From Lysobacterales bacterium (GTDB taxonomy: Bacteria; Pseudomonadota; Gammaproteobacteria; Xanthomonadales; Xanthomonadaceae), in the NCBI GenBank assembly GCA_016718605.1, contig JADKCY010000002.1:1178001-1242000 (forward strand): a stretch of 64,000 nucleotides of DNA. Reading direction: 5' to 3'. The translations under genes and the position numbers were made by a program. The notes under the pieces are model-generated. The model saw nothing but the letters and a program-made list of their open reading frames with translations, did no database searches and was not told the DNA's origin. Numbering within the stretch: position 1 is the stretch's first letter; each line of letters starts with the position of its first letter. Below, piece by piece: positions 35,248 to 44,137 of the stretch.

Positions 35248-36540
35248 ATGCGCCTGTCCTTGCTTGCCTTTGCCCTGTGTTGTGCGGTGTCCAACGCACA
35301 CGCGTCAACGACAGACGCCCACGTGCTCGCCGATCAAGTCGCCGAGCATGTCCTCACCTGGCGGCGTGATCTGCATCAGTATCCAGAACTCGGCAATCGT
35401 GAGTTCGAAACCGCACGCAAAGTCGCAGAGCATTTGCGCGCGCTGGGCATGGAGGTGCAGACCGGCGTGGCGCATACCGGCGTGGTCGGCATTCTGCGTG
35501 GCGGCAAGCCGGGCAAGCGCATTGCGCTGCGCGCCGATATGGATGCCCTGCCAGTCACCGAGCGCAGCGGCTTGCCCTTCGAGTCGAAGGCGACCACCGA
35601 GTATCGCGGCGAGCAAGTAGGGGTGATGCACGCCTGTGGCCATGACGCGCACACCTCCATCCTGATGGGTGTGGCCGAAGCACTTGCGAGCGTGCGTGAG
35701 GACTTGCCGGGCGAGGTCATGTTCATCTTCCAGCCCGCCGAGGAAGGCCCACCGGATGGTGAGGAAGGCGGTGCCGAATTGATGCTCAAGCAAGGCCTGT
35801 TCAAGGACTTCACCCCCGAAGCGGTATTCGGCTTGCACGTGTTCAGCACCCTCAATGTCGGCAAGATCGGCTATCGCGGCGGCCCAACCATGGCGGCCTC
35901 GGATCGTTTCCGCATTGTCGTCAAAGGCCGGCAAGCACACGGTTCCTCACCGTGGATGGGCGTTGACCCGATCGTGGCCGCCGCCGACATCGTCAGCACC
36001 GCGCAAACCATCGTGAGTCGCCGCAACGACATCAGTCGACTGCCGGTGGTCGTCACCTTTGGCGTGTTCAAGGGCGGCGTGCGCTACAACATCATTCCTG
36101 AAGAAGTCGAACTGCTGGGCACCATCCGCACCTTCGACACTGGCATGCGCGAGCAGGTCAACCAACAACTGCGCGACATCGCGACCAACGTCGCCGCCGC
36201 GCACGGCGCGACTGTGCAGGCCGAGGTACCCAGCGAAACCGGCTATCCGGTCACCGCCAATGACCAGGCATTGACCGAGCAGATGCGTCCAAGCCTTGTC
36301 CGCGCGGCAGGCGAAGGCAATGTCGTGGCGATGCCACTGGTGATGGGCTCGGAAGATTTCTCGCTGTATGCCAACGAAGTACCGGGCCTGTTCTTCTTCG
36401 TCGGCTCCACGCCCGCCGATCAGGACCCACGCCACGCACCCAGCAACCATTCACCCGAGTTCTTCCTCGACGAAGGCGCCCTGCCACTTGGTACACGCGC
36501 TTTGCTGCAATTGAGTCTGGACTACCTGCAGCAACCGTAA
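35248..36540 (+). CDS. Exported M20-family amidohydrolase (hippurate/N-acyl-amino acid hydrolase type)
   Basis: This 430-residue protein has a signal peptide (MRLSLLAFALCCAVSNAHA). The metallopeptidase domain has RADMDALPVTE, MHACGHDAHTSILMG, PAEEGPPDGEEGGAE (catalytic Glu pair), a dimerisation domain near residues 220-330, and the final metal His in HAPSNHSPEFFLDE. Enzymes of this clade (AmhX/HipO/IAA-amino acid hydrolase) release amino acids from N-acyl conjugates. An exported form would act in the periplasm on acyl-amino acids or peptides. GAGG lies upstream of the ATG. The length is normal. The natural substrate is unknown. Confidence 0.9.
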   Translation: MRLSLLAFALCCAVSNAHASTTDAHVLADQVAEHVLTWRRDLHQYPELGNREFETARKVAEHLRALGMEVQTGVAHTGVVGILRGGKPGKRIALRADMDALPVTERSGLPFESKATTEYRGEQVGVMHACGHDAHTSILMGVAEALASVREDLPGEVMFIFQPAEEGPPDGEEGGAELMLKQGLFKDFTPEAVFGLHVFSTLNVGKIGYRGGPTMAASDRFRIVVKGRQAHGSSPWMGVDPIVAAADIVSTAQTIVSRRNDISRLPVVVTFGVFKGGVRYNIIPEEVELLGTIRTFDTGMREQVNQQLRDIATNVAAAHGATVQAEVPSETGYPVTANDQALTEQMRPSLVRAAGEGNVVAMPLVMGSEDFSLYANEVPGLFFFVGSTPADQDPRHAPSNHSPEFFLDEGALPLGTRALLQLSLDYLQQP

Positions 36541-36583
36541 GTCGAAGCGCCCGCGCCTTGGAAGCAACGCGTCATTGCTCGCA

Positions 36584-37096
36584 TCACGGTGTGGCTGGCA
36601 ACACGTACTCGAAGGTGTAGAAGTGCTGCCCGTCGGTGATGTCGATTTGCATGCGTCCGCTGATTCCTGTCAGGCCGTCGGTGCCGGAATCCGGCACGAC
36701 GCTGATGCTGAGCGAGGGCGTGCCACGATCCATGGTTCCGCTGTGCTGCAAGGCAAAGCTGCCACTGCGACCCTGCAGGGTCGCAGTGACGCGCTCCATG
36801 GCGACGTAACCGGCCGAGCCCTTGACGGCGCCCATCACGCTGAGCATTTCACCGCGACTGCTGCCATCGAGGTCGCCGGAAAACACCTTGTCGATGGACA
36901 GTCGTCCCAAATCCGTGGCGACCGCCACTTCGGAAAGCGCCTGCGGCTTTAGGCTGACCGTGAATTGCCCTTTGGCGATGGCAGTCATGGCGTTCTCTCC
37001 TGAGGGTGTTTGGGCAATGATGACCGTTGGCGCTGACAGAACGGTCAGAAAAAGGGTGGACAGCCGCAGCCATCGAAGCAAACCAGCCACATTCAT
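36584..37096 (-). CDS. DUF3224 domain protein with signal peptide
   Basis: The 170-residue protein begins with a signal-like hydrophobic stretch (WLRLSTLFLTVLSAPTVIIA). The DUF3224 domain follows, whose start is MTAIAKGQFTVSLKPQALSE, and includes SIDKVFSGDLDGSSRGEMLS and YVAMERVTATLQGRSGSFAL. The fold is a small lipocalin-like barrel. Most relatives are cytosolic and shorter; here an export signal has been added. The ATG at 37096 gives the full signal peptide. The function of DUF3224 is not established. Confidence 0.78.
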   Translation of the reverse strand: MNVAGLLRWLRLSTLFLTVLSAPTVIIAQTPSGENAMTAIAKGQFTVSLKPQALSEVAVATDLGRLSIDKVFSGDLDGSSRGEMLSVMGAVKGSAGYVAMERVTATLQGRSGSFALQHSGTMDRGTPSLSISVVPDSGTDGLTGISGRMQIDITDGQHFYTFEYVLPATP

Positions 37097-37254
37097 CGGT
37101 CGACGTCGCCCGCAAGGAAGGCAGACAGCATCCTCTGGTGCGTGCCCTGTCGACGTCAAGCGGTGGTCACCAGACGGACCGCGCACGGCACGCAGGCGTA
37201 CACTCGCAACGCCAAGGTGCAACCGCACCTGGCCAACCCACTGTGGAGCGTGCA

Positions 37255-37356
37255 ATGTCAAAGGGTCTCGACAAAAAGAAAGAAACCAAGAAGCAGCCGC
37301 TGAAAACGCCCAAGGAGAAAAAGGCCGAGAAAGCCGCCAAGAAAAACGCCAAGTAA
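37255..37356 (+). CDS. Conserved-looking 33-residue Lys-rich protein
   Basis: A short gene encodes a very basic peptide: it starts MSKGLDKKKETKKQPLKTPK and continues with EKKAEKAAKKNAK. GTGGAGCG lies 5 bases upstream of the ATG. Almost every residue is Lys, Glu, Ala, Thr or Pro. The composition, the RBS and the isolated position support a real gene. I have a general memory of similar tiny basic proteins in other gammaproteobacteria but cannot name a family. Nucleic acid or ribosome binding is a guess. An upstream extension of the frame exists but is not needed. Confidence 0.6.
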   Translation: MSKGLDKKKETKKQPLKTPKEKKAEKAAKKNAK

Positions 37357-37376
37357 GCCACTGTCGAGCGCTGCGA

Positions 37377-37397
37377 GCACGTGGCAAGGCCACGTGC
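37377..37397. terminator. Hairpin between convergent genes
   Basis: A perfect 9-bp stem (GCACGTGGC / GCCACGTGC) closes on AAG. It lies between the stop codons of the 33-residue gene and the DUF1456 gene. There is no T-run, so it is a weak candidate for a bidirectional terminator. Confidence 0.45.
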
Positions 37398-37402
37398 ATG
37401 CG

Positions 37403-37876
37403 TCATCCCGTGCCGCGCACGCGCAGGGTGAGTCCCTTCAGAAAGTTGCGCAGCAGCTGATCGCCGCATAGGCGATAGTTTTTGTGATCACGCTGCCGGA
37501 AGAAGGCGCTGAGTTCCGGCTTGCCAATCGGAAACCCGGTCGAAGCGAAGATGTCGTGCATGTCGCTGTCTTGCAGCTCGAAGGCGACACGGAGTTTCTT
37601 CAGCACGACGTTGTTGCTGACGTGCGTTTCAACCGCACGTGCCGGGCGGCTGTCGTCTTTGCCACGCCGGAAGAAAATCAGACCATCCAGAAAATGCGCG
37701 AGAACGGCGCTGTCGCATTCGACAAAGCCCGCCTCGCCTTCTTTTTTCAGATAGGCACCGATTGTGGTCTTGTCCAGCGCGAAGTTCGGGTCTGCAAGCT
37801 GGGTGATGTCGATCAGCTTCTGGTCGCTGAGATCCAGCATGTAACGGATGCTGCGCAATACGTCGTTATTGATCAT
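37403..37876 (-). CDS. DUF1456 family protein (YehS-like)
   Basis: The 157-residue cytosolic protein has two copies of the DUF1456 repeat. The first begins MINNDVLRSIRYMLDLSDQK; the second begins VSNNVVLKKLRVAFELQDSD and includes IGKPELSAFFRQRDHKNYRL. This arrangement and length match Escherichia coli YehS, a protein of unknown function that is widespread in gammaproteobacteria. It precedes the alpha/beta hydrolase gene on the other side by 36 bases, with the hydrolase upstream on the same strand, so the two may be co-transcribed. Confidence 0.9.
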   Translation of the reverse strand: MINNDVLRSIRYMLDLSDQKLIDITQLADPNFALDKTTIGAYLKKEGEAGFVECDSAVLAHFLDGLIFFRRGKDDSRPARAVETHVSNNVVLKKLRVAFELQDSDMHDIFASTGFPIGKPELSAFFRQRDHKNYRLCGDQLLRNFLKGLTLRVRGTG

Positions 37877-37912
37877 CGAATTTCCCGGGGTGGCGCGACT
37901 GGCGGGTTGTCC

Positions 37913-38794
37913 TTACAGCGGATGACGCTGCAGGAAGTCTTTGACGGTTGGAATGATCCGATCCGCCGCATCCTCCAGAACGTAGTGACCCGCATCGGCA
38001 TACTCATGCGCTTCGGCCTGAGGCCAAGCGCGTCGGAAGTCGCGCAGACAGGTGTGATCGAAGACGAAATCGCCCATGCCCCAACACAACAAGGCTGGAC
38101 GATCCGCGAACTGCGGCAGGGCAGCGCCCAGTCCAGCCACCGAAGCCCACGCCGGATCGGCTGCAGATAGTGGAATGTCCTGCACGAAACGCAGGGTGCT
38201 GATGCGATTGGCCCACGAGTTGTAGGGCGACAGGTAGGCACGTCGCACATCGCGAGGCATCGGCTTTTTCACCGCCATCCAGACCGCGCCACCAGCAAAT
38301 GCATTCAGTCCCCGAATCAGCAAGGCCCCGAGCCGGGTGTGGCGTCCCAAAGCCAATTGCCAAGGCAAGGTCTTGCCGTCCGGCATCGTGAAACCCGCGG
38401 TATTCAGCACCACCAGGCGCCGAACTTTCCCGGGATGGCGCAGCGCCCAGTTCAACCCGATCAGACCGCCCCAGTCATGCACCACCAAGGTGACTCGCTC
38501 CCCGATATCCAGACTGGCCAGCAAGCGATCCAAATCGTTGATACGGGTATCCAGCGTGTAGTGGTAGTGCCGATCATCCGGTTTATCCGACAACCCCATA
38601 CCCACATGATCCGGCACGATGCAGCGATACTCACCACGCAGGGCCAGCACCAGCTTGCGGTAGTAATAGGACCACGTCGGGTTGCCATGCACCATCACCA
38701 CCGGATCGCCCTGGCCCTCATCCAGATAGCTCATGTGCAAACCGTCACCACGGTCAAACCGGCGCGGCACGAATGGGTAGTCAGGCAGATTCAC
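37913..38794 (-). CDS. Alpha/beta hydrolase of the haloalkane dehalogenase/OleB group
   Basis: This 293-residue protein has the oxyanion region MVHGNPTWSYYYRKLV, the nucleophile Asp in VVHDWGGLIGLNWALRHP, a cap domain near residues 140-210 and the catalytic His in YADAGHYVLED. An Asp nucleophile with HGNPTWS is characteristic of haloalkane dehalogenases and of OleB, the beta-lactone decarboxylase in long-chain olefin synthesis. The N-terminus (DYPFVPRRFDRGDGLHMSYL) resembles OleB as I remember it from Xanthomonas. The usual oleACD partners are not in this window. The start is the GTG at 38794, and the frame closes normally. Confidence 0.8.
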   Translation of the reverse strand: MNLPDYPFVPRRFDRGDGLHMSYLDEGQGDPVVMVHGNPTWSYYYRKLVLALRGEYRCIVPDHVGMGLSDKPDDRHYHYTLDTRINDLDRLLASLDIGERVTLVVHDWGGLIGLNWALRHPGKVRRLVVLNTAGFTMPDGKTLPWQLALGRHTRLGALLIRGLNAFAGGAVWMAVKKPMPRDVRRAYLSPYNSWANRISTLRFVQDIPLSAADPAWASVAGLGAALPQFADRPALLCWGMGDFVFDHTCLRDFRRAWPQAEAHEYADAGHYVLEDAADRIIPTVKDFLQRHPL

Positions 38795-38892
38795 GGGATG
38801 CTCGACGGCGACAAAGGGGCGCTATCCTACCAGTGACGCTGGAATGCGCATTGCAGGCGGCAGGAATGGGCAGGCGGAAAGCGATTTCCTCA

Positions 38893-41862
38893 ATGGCGGA
38901 ATCTGCACGCGCAGCAAAACTCTTCCTGCGTGCAGGCTTGCTGTGCCTGTTCGCCTGGACCGTTCCAGCCACTGCACTCTCGCCAGGCGCTCGCTTCGTC
39001 GACTATGAGCAGGAACGCTGGACGGTGGAAGATGGCCTGCCACAGATCTCGGTGATGGCCATTACCCAGGACCTGCAGGGCTATCTCTGGCTGGCAACCC
39101 AAAACGGCATCGCTCGGTTTGATGGCAGCCGCTTCAGCGTGTTCAATCGGGCCAATACCGGACTCGACGTCAATCTGGTCACCTCGGCCTACGCCGACAG
39201 CGTTGGCAACGTATGGTTTGGAACCCCACGCGGGGTGCTGCAATTCGGTGCGGCGCAGCCTCGACTGCATCAGTCCATCGAGGATCCACTGCAAGTTCTG
39301 GACATCATCGAGTGGCCTCAGGGGCGCCTGCTGCTGGCCACTGCGCGCGGTGTGCGCGGGCTCGACTTTGTGCCGATCTATCTGCAATCCGAAGCGATTC
39401 ACGCGTTTGCGGTCGACGGCAACGGTGCCTTGTGGGTCGGCGGCGATGCCGCGATCTGGCGCATCGACAGCAGCGGCATCCGCCGAATCGCGATTGGCAG
39501 TGCCGACACGCGGGTGACGCAAATCGTTCGCTACGGTGCACGCATGGCGGTTGGCACGACCCAAGGCGCTTTTTTGCTGGACGTCGGCAGCGGCCAACTG
39601 ACCGACGCTTTTCCTGAATTGACGGACGCCTCGATTGCCCGTCTGAGCGCTGACGGCGATGGCAACTTGTGGGCGGCAGCGATCGGGGAACTCCAACGGC
39701 TGCGACCTGACGGCGCCATCGAGCGCATTGATACTCGCCCGCTGCTGGAGCAACCGTGGCTGCACGCGATGTTCGAAGATCGCAATGGCGACCTTTGGCT
39801 TGGTGACCAACGCGAATCCCTGATTCGGGTCAGCGATTCGGCCGTCGCCGTCATCGGCCGCGAGCAGGGACTGCAGGACGATTTGTTGTGGAGCGTGCTC
39901 GACAACGCCGAGGGTGGTCTCTGGGTCGGCAGCAATGCCGGTCTACAACAATGGCATCCACAAGGTTTTTTCGACCCACCGGTCGATAGCCGTCGCCTCA
40001 GCGATTCGATGATCTACAGCCTGTTTCGTGACTCGGCAGGACGCGTGTGGGCGGGAACAGGCGATGGCCCTGCACAGGTCATGCCGGAAGGCCTGCTGAA
40101 ACCCGATTCCCTTCGCGACATTCACGGGCGTGTGACCAGTTTCGTCGAAGACGGCGACAGTTTCTGGATCGGCACACTGGATGGACTGTGGCGGGTCCGC
40201 AGTGGCGTGGCGAAGCGCATCGACTACCGGCCTGGCAGTCCGTTGCAGCGGATCCGCAATCTGTGGTTGGAGAGCCCCGGGCAGTTGTTGGTCGCGACGG
40301 AAGGCGGCGTTCGTCGGATGGTGGGTGATGCGATCCTCAAGCCAGAGTGGGCAGACGCGCTGGAGGACGACATTGTCACCGCGTTCTATGCCTTGCGTCC
40401 GGACATCCTGCTGATCGGCACCTTTGATCGCGGTCTGGGACGTTTGCAAGACAGCAAGCTGACGCTGTTGACCAGCGCCGATGGCCTGCCAACCAACAAC
40501 GTCTGGGCCATGCGAGACATCGCCGAGCACCTTTATGTCAGTAGCAGCGACGGGGCCTATCGGATCGACACAGAAGCACTCCTGACCCCACTGCCAGGGC
40601 AGCTGCGGAGCGAAGTCGTGGTGGAGTCGGTGTCGCGCGCGCGCGGCACGCGACGAATGGGGTGTTGCAACGGCGGCGGCGCGGCACGCATTGCCGTCCT
40701 GGGTCAGATCCTCAACTTTCCGACCACGCGCGGTCTGGTGCAACTGGAGACTGCGCAATTTCGCAGCCCCGCAAGTACACCCACGCCCGTCCTTGAGCGC
40801 ATCACGGTGGGTGGCGTCGAGGTTATGCCAGGCCCGGTGATACACATCGATGGCGAAGTTCGCGATCTGGCGATTGAATACACCGCCGTTGATTTGCGGC
40901 ACTCGGAGCGAAGTGAGTTTCGCTATCGATTGATGGGCTACAACGATCAATGGACGGACGTGCATACCCGTCGTCTCGCGGTATTCACCGGTCTGCCACC
41001 GGGCGACTATCAATTTGAACTGCAGGCACGTTTTCCGGGCAACGCGTGGCGGTCGGCTGACGTTCTGCCGCGCGTGACGATCGCGCCACAATGGCATGAG
41101 CGTCTGCCAATCCGCTTGGGCGCTTTGGCCCTGCTGCTGTGGCTGGGTCTATATGCCTCGCGGCGCTACGCGCAGAAGCAACGGCAGCAACGCGATTTGC
41201 TCGAACGCGAGGTCCAAGCCCGCACGCTCGCCTTGGCGCGTGCCAACGAGCGATTGCGCACCGCTAACGAAGCGCTGCTGCAGGAGAGCCGCACCGATGT
41301 GTTGACCGGCATTGCCAATCGGCGCGCGGCCTTGCAGGCCTTGGCAGAAACTGATCGCTATTGTCTGCTGCTGATCGACGTGGACCGATTCAAGTCGGTA
41401 AATGATCGCTTCGGTCACGCCGCCGGTGATCGGGTGTTGAATGACATTGCCCTGTTGACGCGCGAGTTGACGCCACTGCCCGGACTGGTCGCACGCTGGG
41501 GTGGCGAAGAATTCTTGTTGGTGTTGCCGCATGCAAGCATGCCGGATGGCATCGCCCTCGCCAACCGGATCCGCGTGCAGATCGCCTCGCATAGCTTTGG
41601 CGTTGCGCCCCAGCAGAGCTTGCGTGTCACCGTATCCATCGGCGTTTGTGGCCATCCCACGCAAGGCGCACCGGCATCGGCTTGGCCGCTCGCGCTGGAA
41701 CTCGCGGATCGCGCCCTGTACCGGGCAAAATCCAGCGGCCGCAATCGCGCAGTCGGACTGAGTGTGTTGGCACTTCCCAAAGGCTGGACAGGTTTGGACA
41801 CTGCCGATATTGATGTTTTGCTGAACAGTGACGCGATACGCTGGCATCTGTCCGATCACTGA
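38893..41862 (+). CDS. Two-component-type beta-propeller, Y_Y_Y and GGDEF diguanylate cyclase
   Basis: The product is about 989 residues. A signal or anchor (LFLRAGLLCLFAWTVPATAL) leads to a periplasmic double seven-bladed propeller with repeated WxGT/NGL units (GYLWLATQNGIARFDGSRFS, LWVGSNAGLQQW). A Y_Y_Y domain (HSERSEFRYRLMGYNDQW), a single membrane helix (LGALALLLWLGLYASRRYA), a coiled coil and a C-terminal GGDEF domain with RWGGEEFLLVLPH follow. The active-site GGEEF is intact, so it should make cyclic-di-GMP. No RxxD inhibitory site is seen five residues before it. A start at 38866 is possible. The propeller probably senses a periplasmic ligand such as a glycan. Confidence 0.88.
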   Translation: MAESARAAKLFLRAGLLCLFAWTVPATALSPGARFVDYEQERWTVEDGLPQISVMAITQDLQGYLWLATQNGIARFDGSRFSVFNRANTGLDVNLVTSAYADSVGNVWFGTPRGVLQFGAAQPRLHQSIEDPLQVLDIIEWPQGRLLLATARGVRGLDFVPIYLQSEAIHAFAVDGNGALWVGGDAAIWRIDSSGIRRIAIGSADTRVTQIVRYGARMAVGTTQGAFLLDVGSGQLTDAFPELTDASIARLSADGDGNLWAAAIGELQRLRPDGAIERIDTRPLLEQPWLHAMFEDRNGDLWLGDQRESLIRVSDSAVAVIGREQGLQDDLLWSVLDNAEGGLWVGSNAGLQQWHPQGFFDPPVDSRRLSDSMIYSLFRDSAGRVWAGTGDGPAQVMPEGLLKPDSLRDIHGRVTSFVEDGDSFWIGTLDGLWRVRSGVAKRIDYRPGSPLQRIRNLWLESPGQLLVATEGGVRRMVGDAILKPEWADALEDDIVTAFYALRPDILLIGTFDRGLGRLQDSKLTLLTSADGLPTNNVWAMRDIAEHLYVSSSDGAYRIDTEALLTPLPGQLRSEVVVESVSRARGTRRMGCCNGGGAARIAVLGQILNFPTTRGLVQLETAQFRSPASTPTPVLERITVGGVEVMPGPVIHIDGEVRDLAIEYTAVDLRHSERSEFRYRLMGYNDQWTDVHTRRLAVFTGLPPGDYQFELQARFPGNAWRSADVLPRVTIAPQWHERLPIRLGALALLLWLGLYASRRYAQKQRQQRDLLEREVQARTLALARANERLRTANEALLQESRTDVLTGIANRRAALQALAETDRYCLLLIDVDRFKSVNDRFGHAAGDRVLNDIALLTRELTPLPGLVARWGGEEFLLVLPHASMPDGIALANRIRVQIASHSFGVAPQQSLRVTVSIGVCGHPTQGAPASAWPLALELADRALYRAKSSGRNRAVGLSVLALPKGWTGLDTADIDVLLNSDAIRWHLSDH

Positions 41863-41908
41863 CGCCCCGGTTGGCGATCCCCGTCCCTTACAACAAGAGT
41901 TGTGCGCG

Positions 41909-43126
41909 ATGACCGCTGTTGCCCCCGACACGCTGGAGCCCATGGCTCGCTTTACCGAACGCTTTCGTGCGCTCGACGCGCACAGTGCCGCAGCGGCAAT
42001 GGTGGCATTGCCGCTGGATCAGGCAATCCGCGTGCTTGCGGCGTTGCCAGTAGGCCAAGCCGTGATGGCGCATGCATTGCTGCCCTCTGCGCGGCAACGC
42101 GAAATCGCGGCTGAAGCAGCGCATTTGTTGCCATGGTTGGGTAGCGAGCGTTTTCCGGAAGGCAGTGTGGGGCGTTTGCTGGAGGCGCCATCGGCGGTGT
42201 TTTCAGCTGCGACACGCGTCGATAGCGCCATCGCGGCACTGCGCGAGATTGTCAAACAGCGAATGGTGACGTACGTGTTTGTCACCGCCAGTGATGGCAC
42301 GCTGGAAGGTGTGGTCGCATTCCGCGAACTGGTGTTCGCCGACGCGTCGCAGAGCTTGGCAGACATCATGCTGCGCCAACCGTTTACGTTGCGCCCCGAC
42401 ATGTTGCTGGTCGATGCCATGCGCGAAGTGGTGACACGACACTATCCGGTCTATCCGGTGTGCAATGAGGAGGGCCGTCTGCTGGGCATGGTCCGTGGCC
42501 AGGTCCTGTTCGAACAGCAAGCGTTCGAAATCTCTGCACAAGCGGGTGCCATGGTCGGTGTCGAACGCGAAGAGCGCATGGCCACACCCTGGGGCCGCAG
42601 CTTTCGCTTTCGTGCGCCGTGGTTGCTGCTGAATTTGCTGACAGTGTTCATTGCCGCGGCGGTGGTCGGCGTGTTTCAGGACGCCATTGACCGCATCGTC
42701 GTGCTGGCCTTGTTCCTGCCGGTGGTTGCCGGCCAAAGCGGCAACCTGGGGGCGCAAGCCCTCGCGGTCACGCTTCGCGCCATGACCTTGGGAGAAGTTC
42801 GGCAACTGCGCGTCGCCCGCCTGTTGTCGAAAGAGGCTTGGCTCGGCTGCTTGAACGGAACGGTGACCGGCGCCTTGGCGGCCATCACGATGTACATCGT
42901 GGCCGCGCGCCAAGGCGAAGGCGACCCGCTGTGGCTAGCCATCGTCACATTGGTCGCAATGACGCTGAGTTGCGCACTCTCCGGCGTGATTGGTGCGCTT
43001 GTGCCGCTGCTGCTCAAGCGCGCAGGCGCTGATCCGGCGACCGCGTCGGCAATCCTGCTCAGCACGGCGACCGATGTGATCAGCATGGGCGGATTTCTGG
43101 CGTTGGCCACATGGTGGGTGCTGTGA
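41909..43126 (+). CDS. mgtE: Magnesium/cation transporter, MgtE family
   Basis: This 405-residue protein has a short MgtE N-domain (residues about 15-75), a CBS-domain pair (about residues 85-215), a plug-helix region and a C-terminal five-helix transport domain. Within it, ALFLPVVAGQSGNLGAQALA is the signature pore segment, and the protein ends in the conserved acidic pore block DVISMGGFLALATWWV. MgtE forms a homodimeric Mg2+ channel gated by Mg2+ binding to the cytosolic domains. The N-domain is shorter than in the Thermus protein. The ATG at 41909 follows the cyclase stop codon by 46 bases. A strong terminator lies 105 bases downstream. Confidence 0.9.
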   Translation: MTAVAPDTLEPMARFTERFRALDAHSAAAAMVALPLDQAIRVLAALPVGQAVMAHALLPSARQREIAAEAAHLLPWLGSERFPEGSVGRLLEAPSAVFSAATRVDSAIAALREIVKQRMVTYVFVTASDGTLEGVVAFRELVFADASQSLADIMLRQPFTLRPDMLLVDAMREVVTRHYPVYPVCNEEGRLLGMVRGQVLFEQQAFEISAQAGAMVGVEREERMATPWGRSFRFRAPWLLLNLLTVFIAAAVVGVFQDAIDRIVVLALFLPVVAGQSGNLGAQALAVTLRAMTLGEVRQLRVARLLSKEAWLGCLNGTVTGALAAITMYIVAARQGEGDPLWLAIVTLVAMTLSCALSGVIGALVPLLLKRAGADPATASAILLSTATDVISMGGFLALATWWVL

Positions 43127-43230
43127 TCATTTGTGTGCAGTGCAGCGTGCAGGATGCAGGATGCCTCTATACAGTCCGCGCAGCGGTTGATCGCGCGATA
43201 GACGCACGCCGCCATTACGTGGGGAGGGAG

Positions 43231-43268
43231 AAGCCCGCTTCGTGCAAACGAAGCGGGCTTTGTTTTTT
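43231..43268 (+). terminator. Rho-independent terminator after mgtE
   Basis: A perfect 12-bp stem (AAGCCCGCTTCG / CGAAGCGGGCTT) with the loop TGCAAA is followed by TGTTTTTTG. It separates mgtE from the next regulator gene. Confidence 0.93.
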
Positions 43269-43291
43269 GCACGCCTGTGTGGACTGCACAG

Positions 43292-44020
43292 ATGGTCGGT
43301 GAGGGTGAGCGTGGCTTGCGGGTGCTGGTGGTCGAGGACCAGCGCGATATTGCCGAGAACGTCTGGGATTACCTGGAGCGCCGTGGCTACGACGTCGATC
43401 ATGCCCACGACGGGCTGACGGCACTTCGACTGCTGGAGCGCGATACGTTTGACCTGATCGTTCTTGACCTCGGCCTGCCACGTCTGGATGGTGTTGAGGT
43501 GTGCCGTCAGATTCGACACTACGGCAACCAGACACCGCTTTTAATGCTTACCGCACGCGACACGCTGGAAGACAAGCTTCTGGGCTTTGAGGTCGGCGCT
43601 GACGACTACCTTACCAAGCCGTTTGCCTTGGAAGAAATGGAAGTGCGCTTGCGCAATCTCATCCGACGTGCGCGGCGAGGCGAACACGACGGACTTCGCG
43701 TCAGCACGCTGCATTTTGATCCGCAAACGCTTCAGTTTTCACGTGAACATGTCGGTGGCATGCTCAGCCCTCTTCAGGGGCGCGTACTGACCGCACTGAT
43801 GCGCACTTCGCCCGCCGTATTGCGGCACAACGATCTGATTGCAGCCGTGTGGGGCACCGAAGGCGGCGACACCAATGCCCTGCACGGTTTGATTCACAGT
43901 CTGCGCCAGTTGATCGACAAACCGTTCGCGCAAGCCATGCTGGTGAGCGTGCATGGTGTGGGCTATCGCATCGTTGATCCCGAAGCCCAGCGCGACAGCC
44001 GTGCTGACGGCACTGATTGA
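43292..44020 (+). CDS. Orphan OmpR/PhoB-family response regulator
   Basis: The 242-residue protein has a receiver domain with VVEDQRDIAENV, the phosphoacceptor Asp in LIVLDLGLPRLDG, the Thr in MLTARDTLEDK, and the Lys in DDYLTKPFALEEMEVR. A winged-helix domain follows, ending VSVHGVGYRIVDP. The residues needed for phosphorylation are present. No histidine kinase gene lies on either side: upstream is the mgtE terminator, downstream is convergent bioH. It must pair with a kinase encoded elsewhere. The ATG at 43292 is the best start; GTG at 43277 is possible but abuts the terminator. Confidence 0.9.
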   Translation: MVGEGERGLRVLVVEDQRDIAENVWDYLERRGYDVDHAHDGLTALRLLERDTFDLIVLDLGLPRLDGVEVCRQIRHYGNQTPLLMLTARDTLEDKLLGFEVGADDYLTKPFALEEMEVRLRNLIRRARRGEHDGLRVSTLHFDPQTLQFSREHVGGMLSPLQGRVLTALMRTSPAVLRHNDLIAAVWGTEGGDTNALHGLIHSLRQLIDKPFAQAMLVSVHGVGYRIVDPEAQRDSRADGTD

Positions 44021-44137
44021 GGGACGCCGTCGGCGAATCTGCGCGGCAGAAGCCTAACGTGGCGACAGACGTCTTGCGGCGGCGCGTTTCGAGGCGAAAT
44101 GCAGCGGCGCGAGGACAGATTTCCGCCGCCGAGTCGC

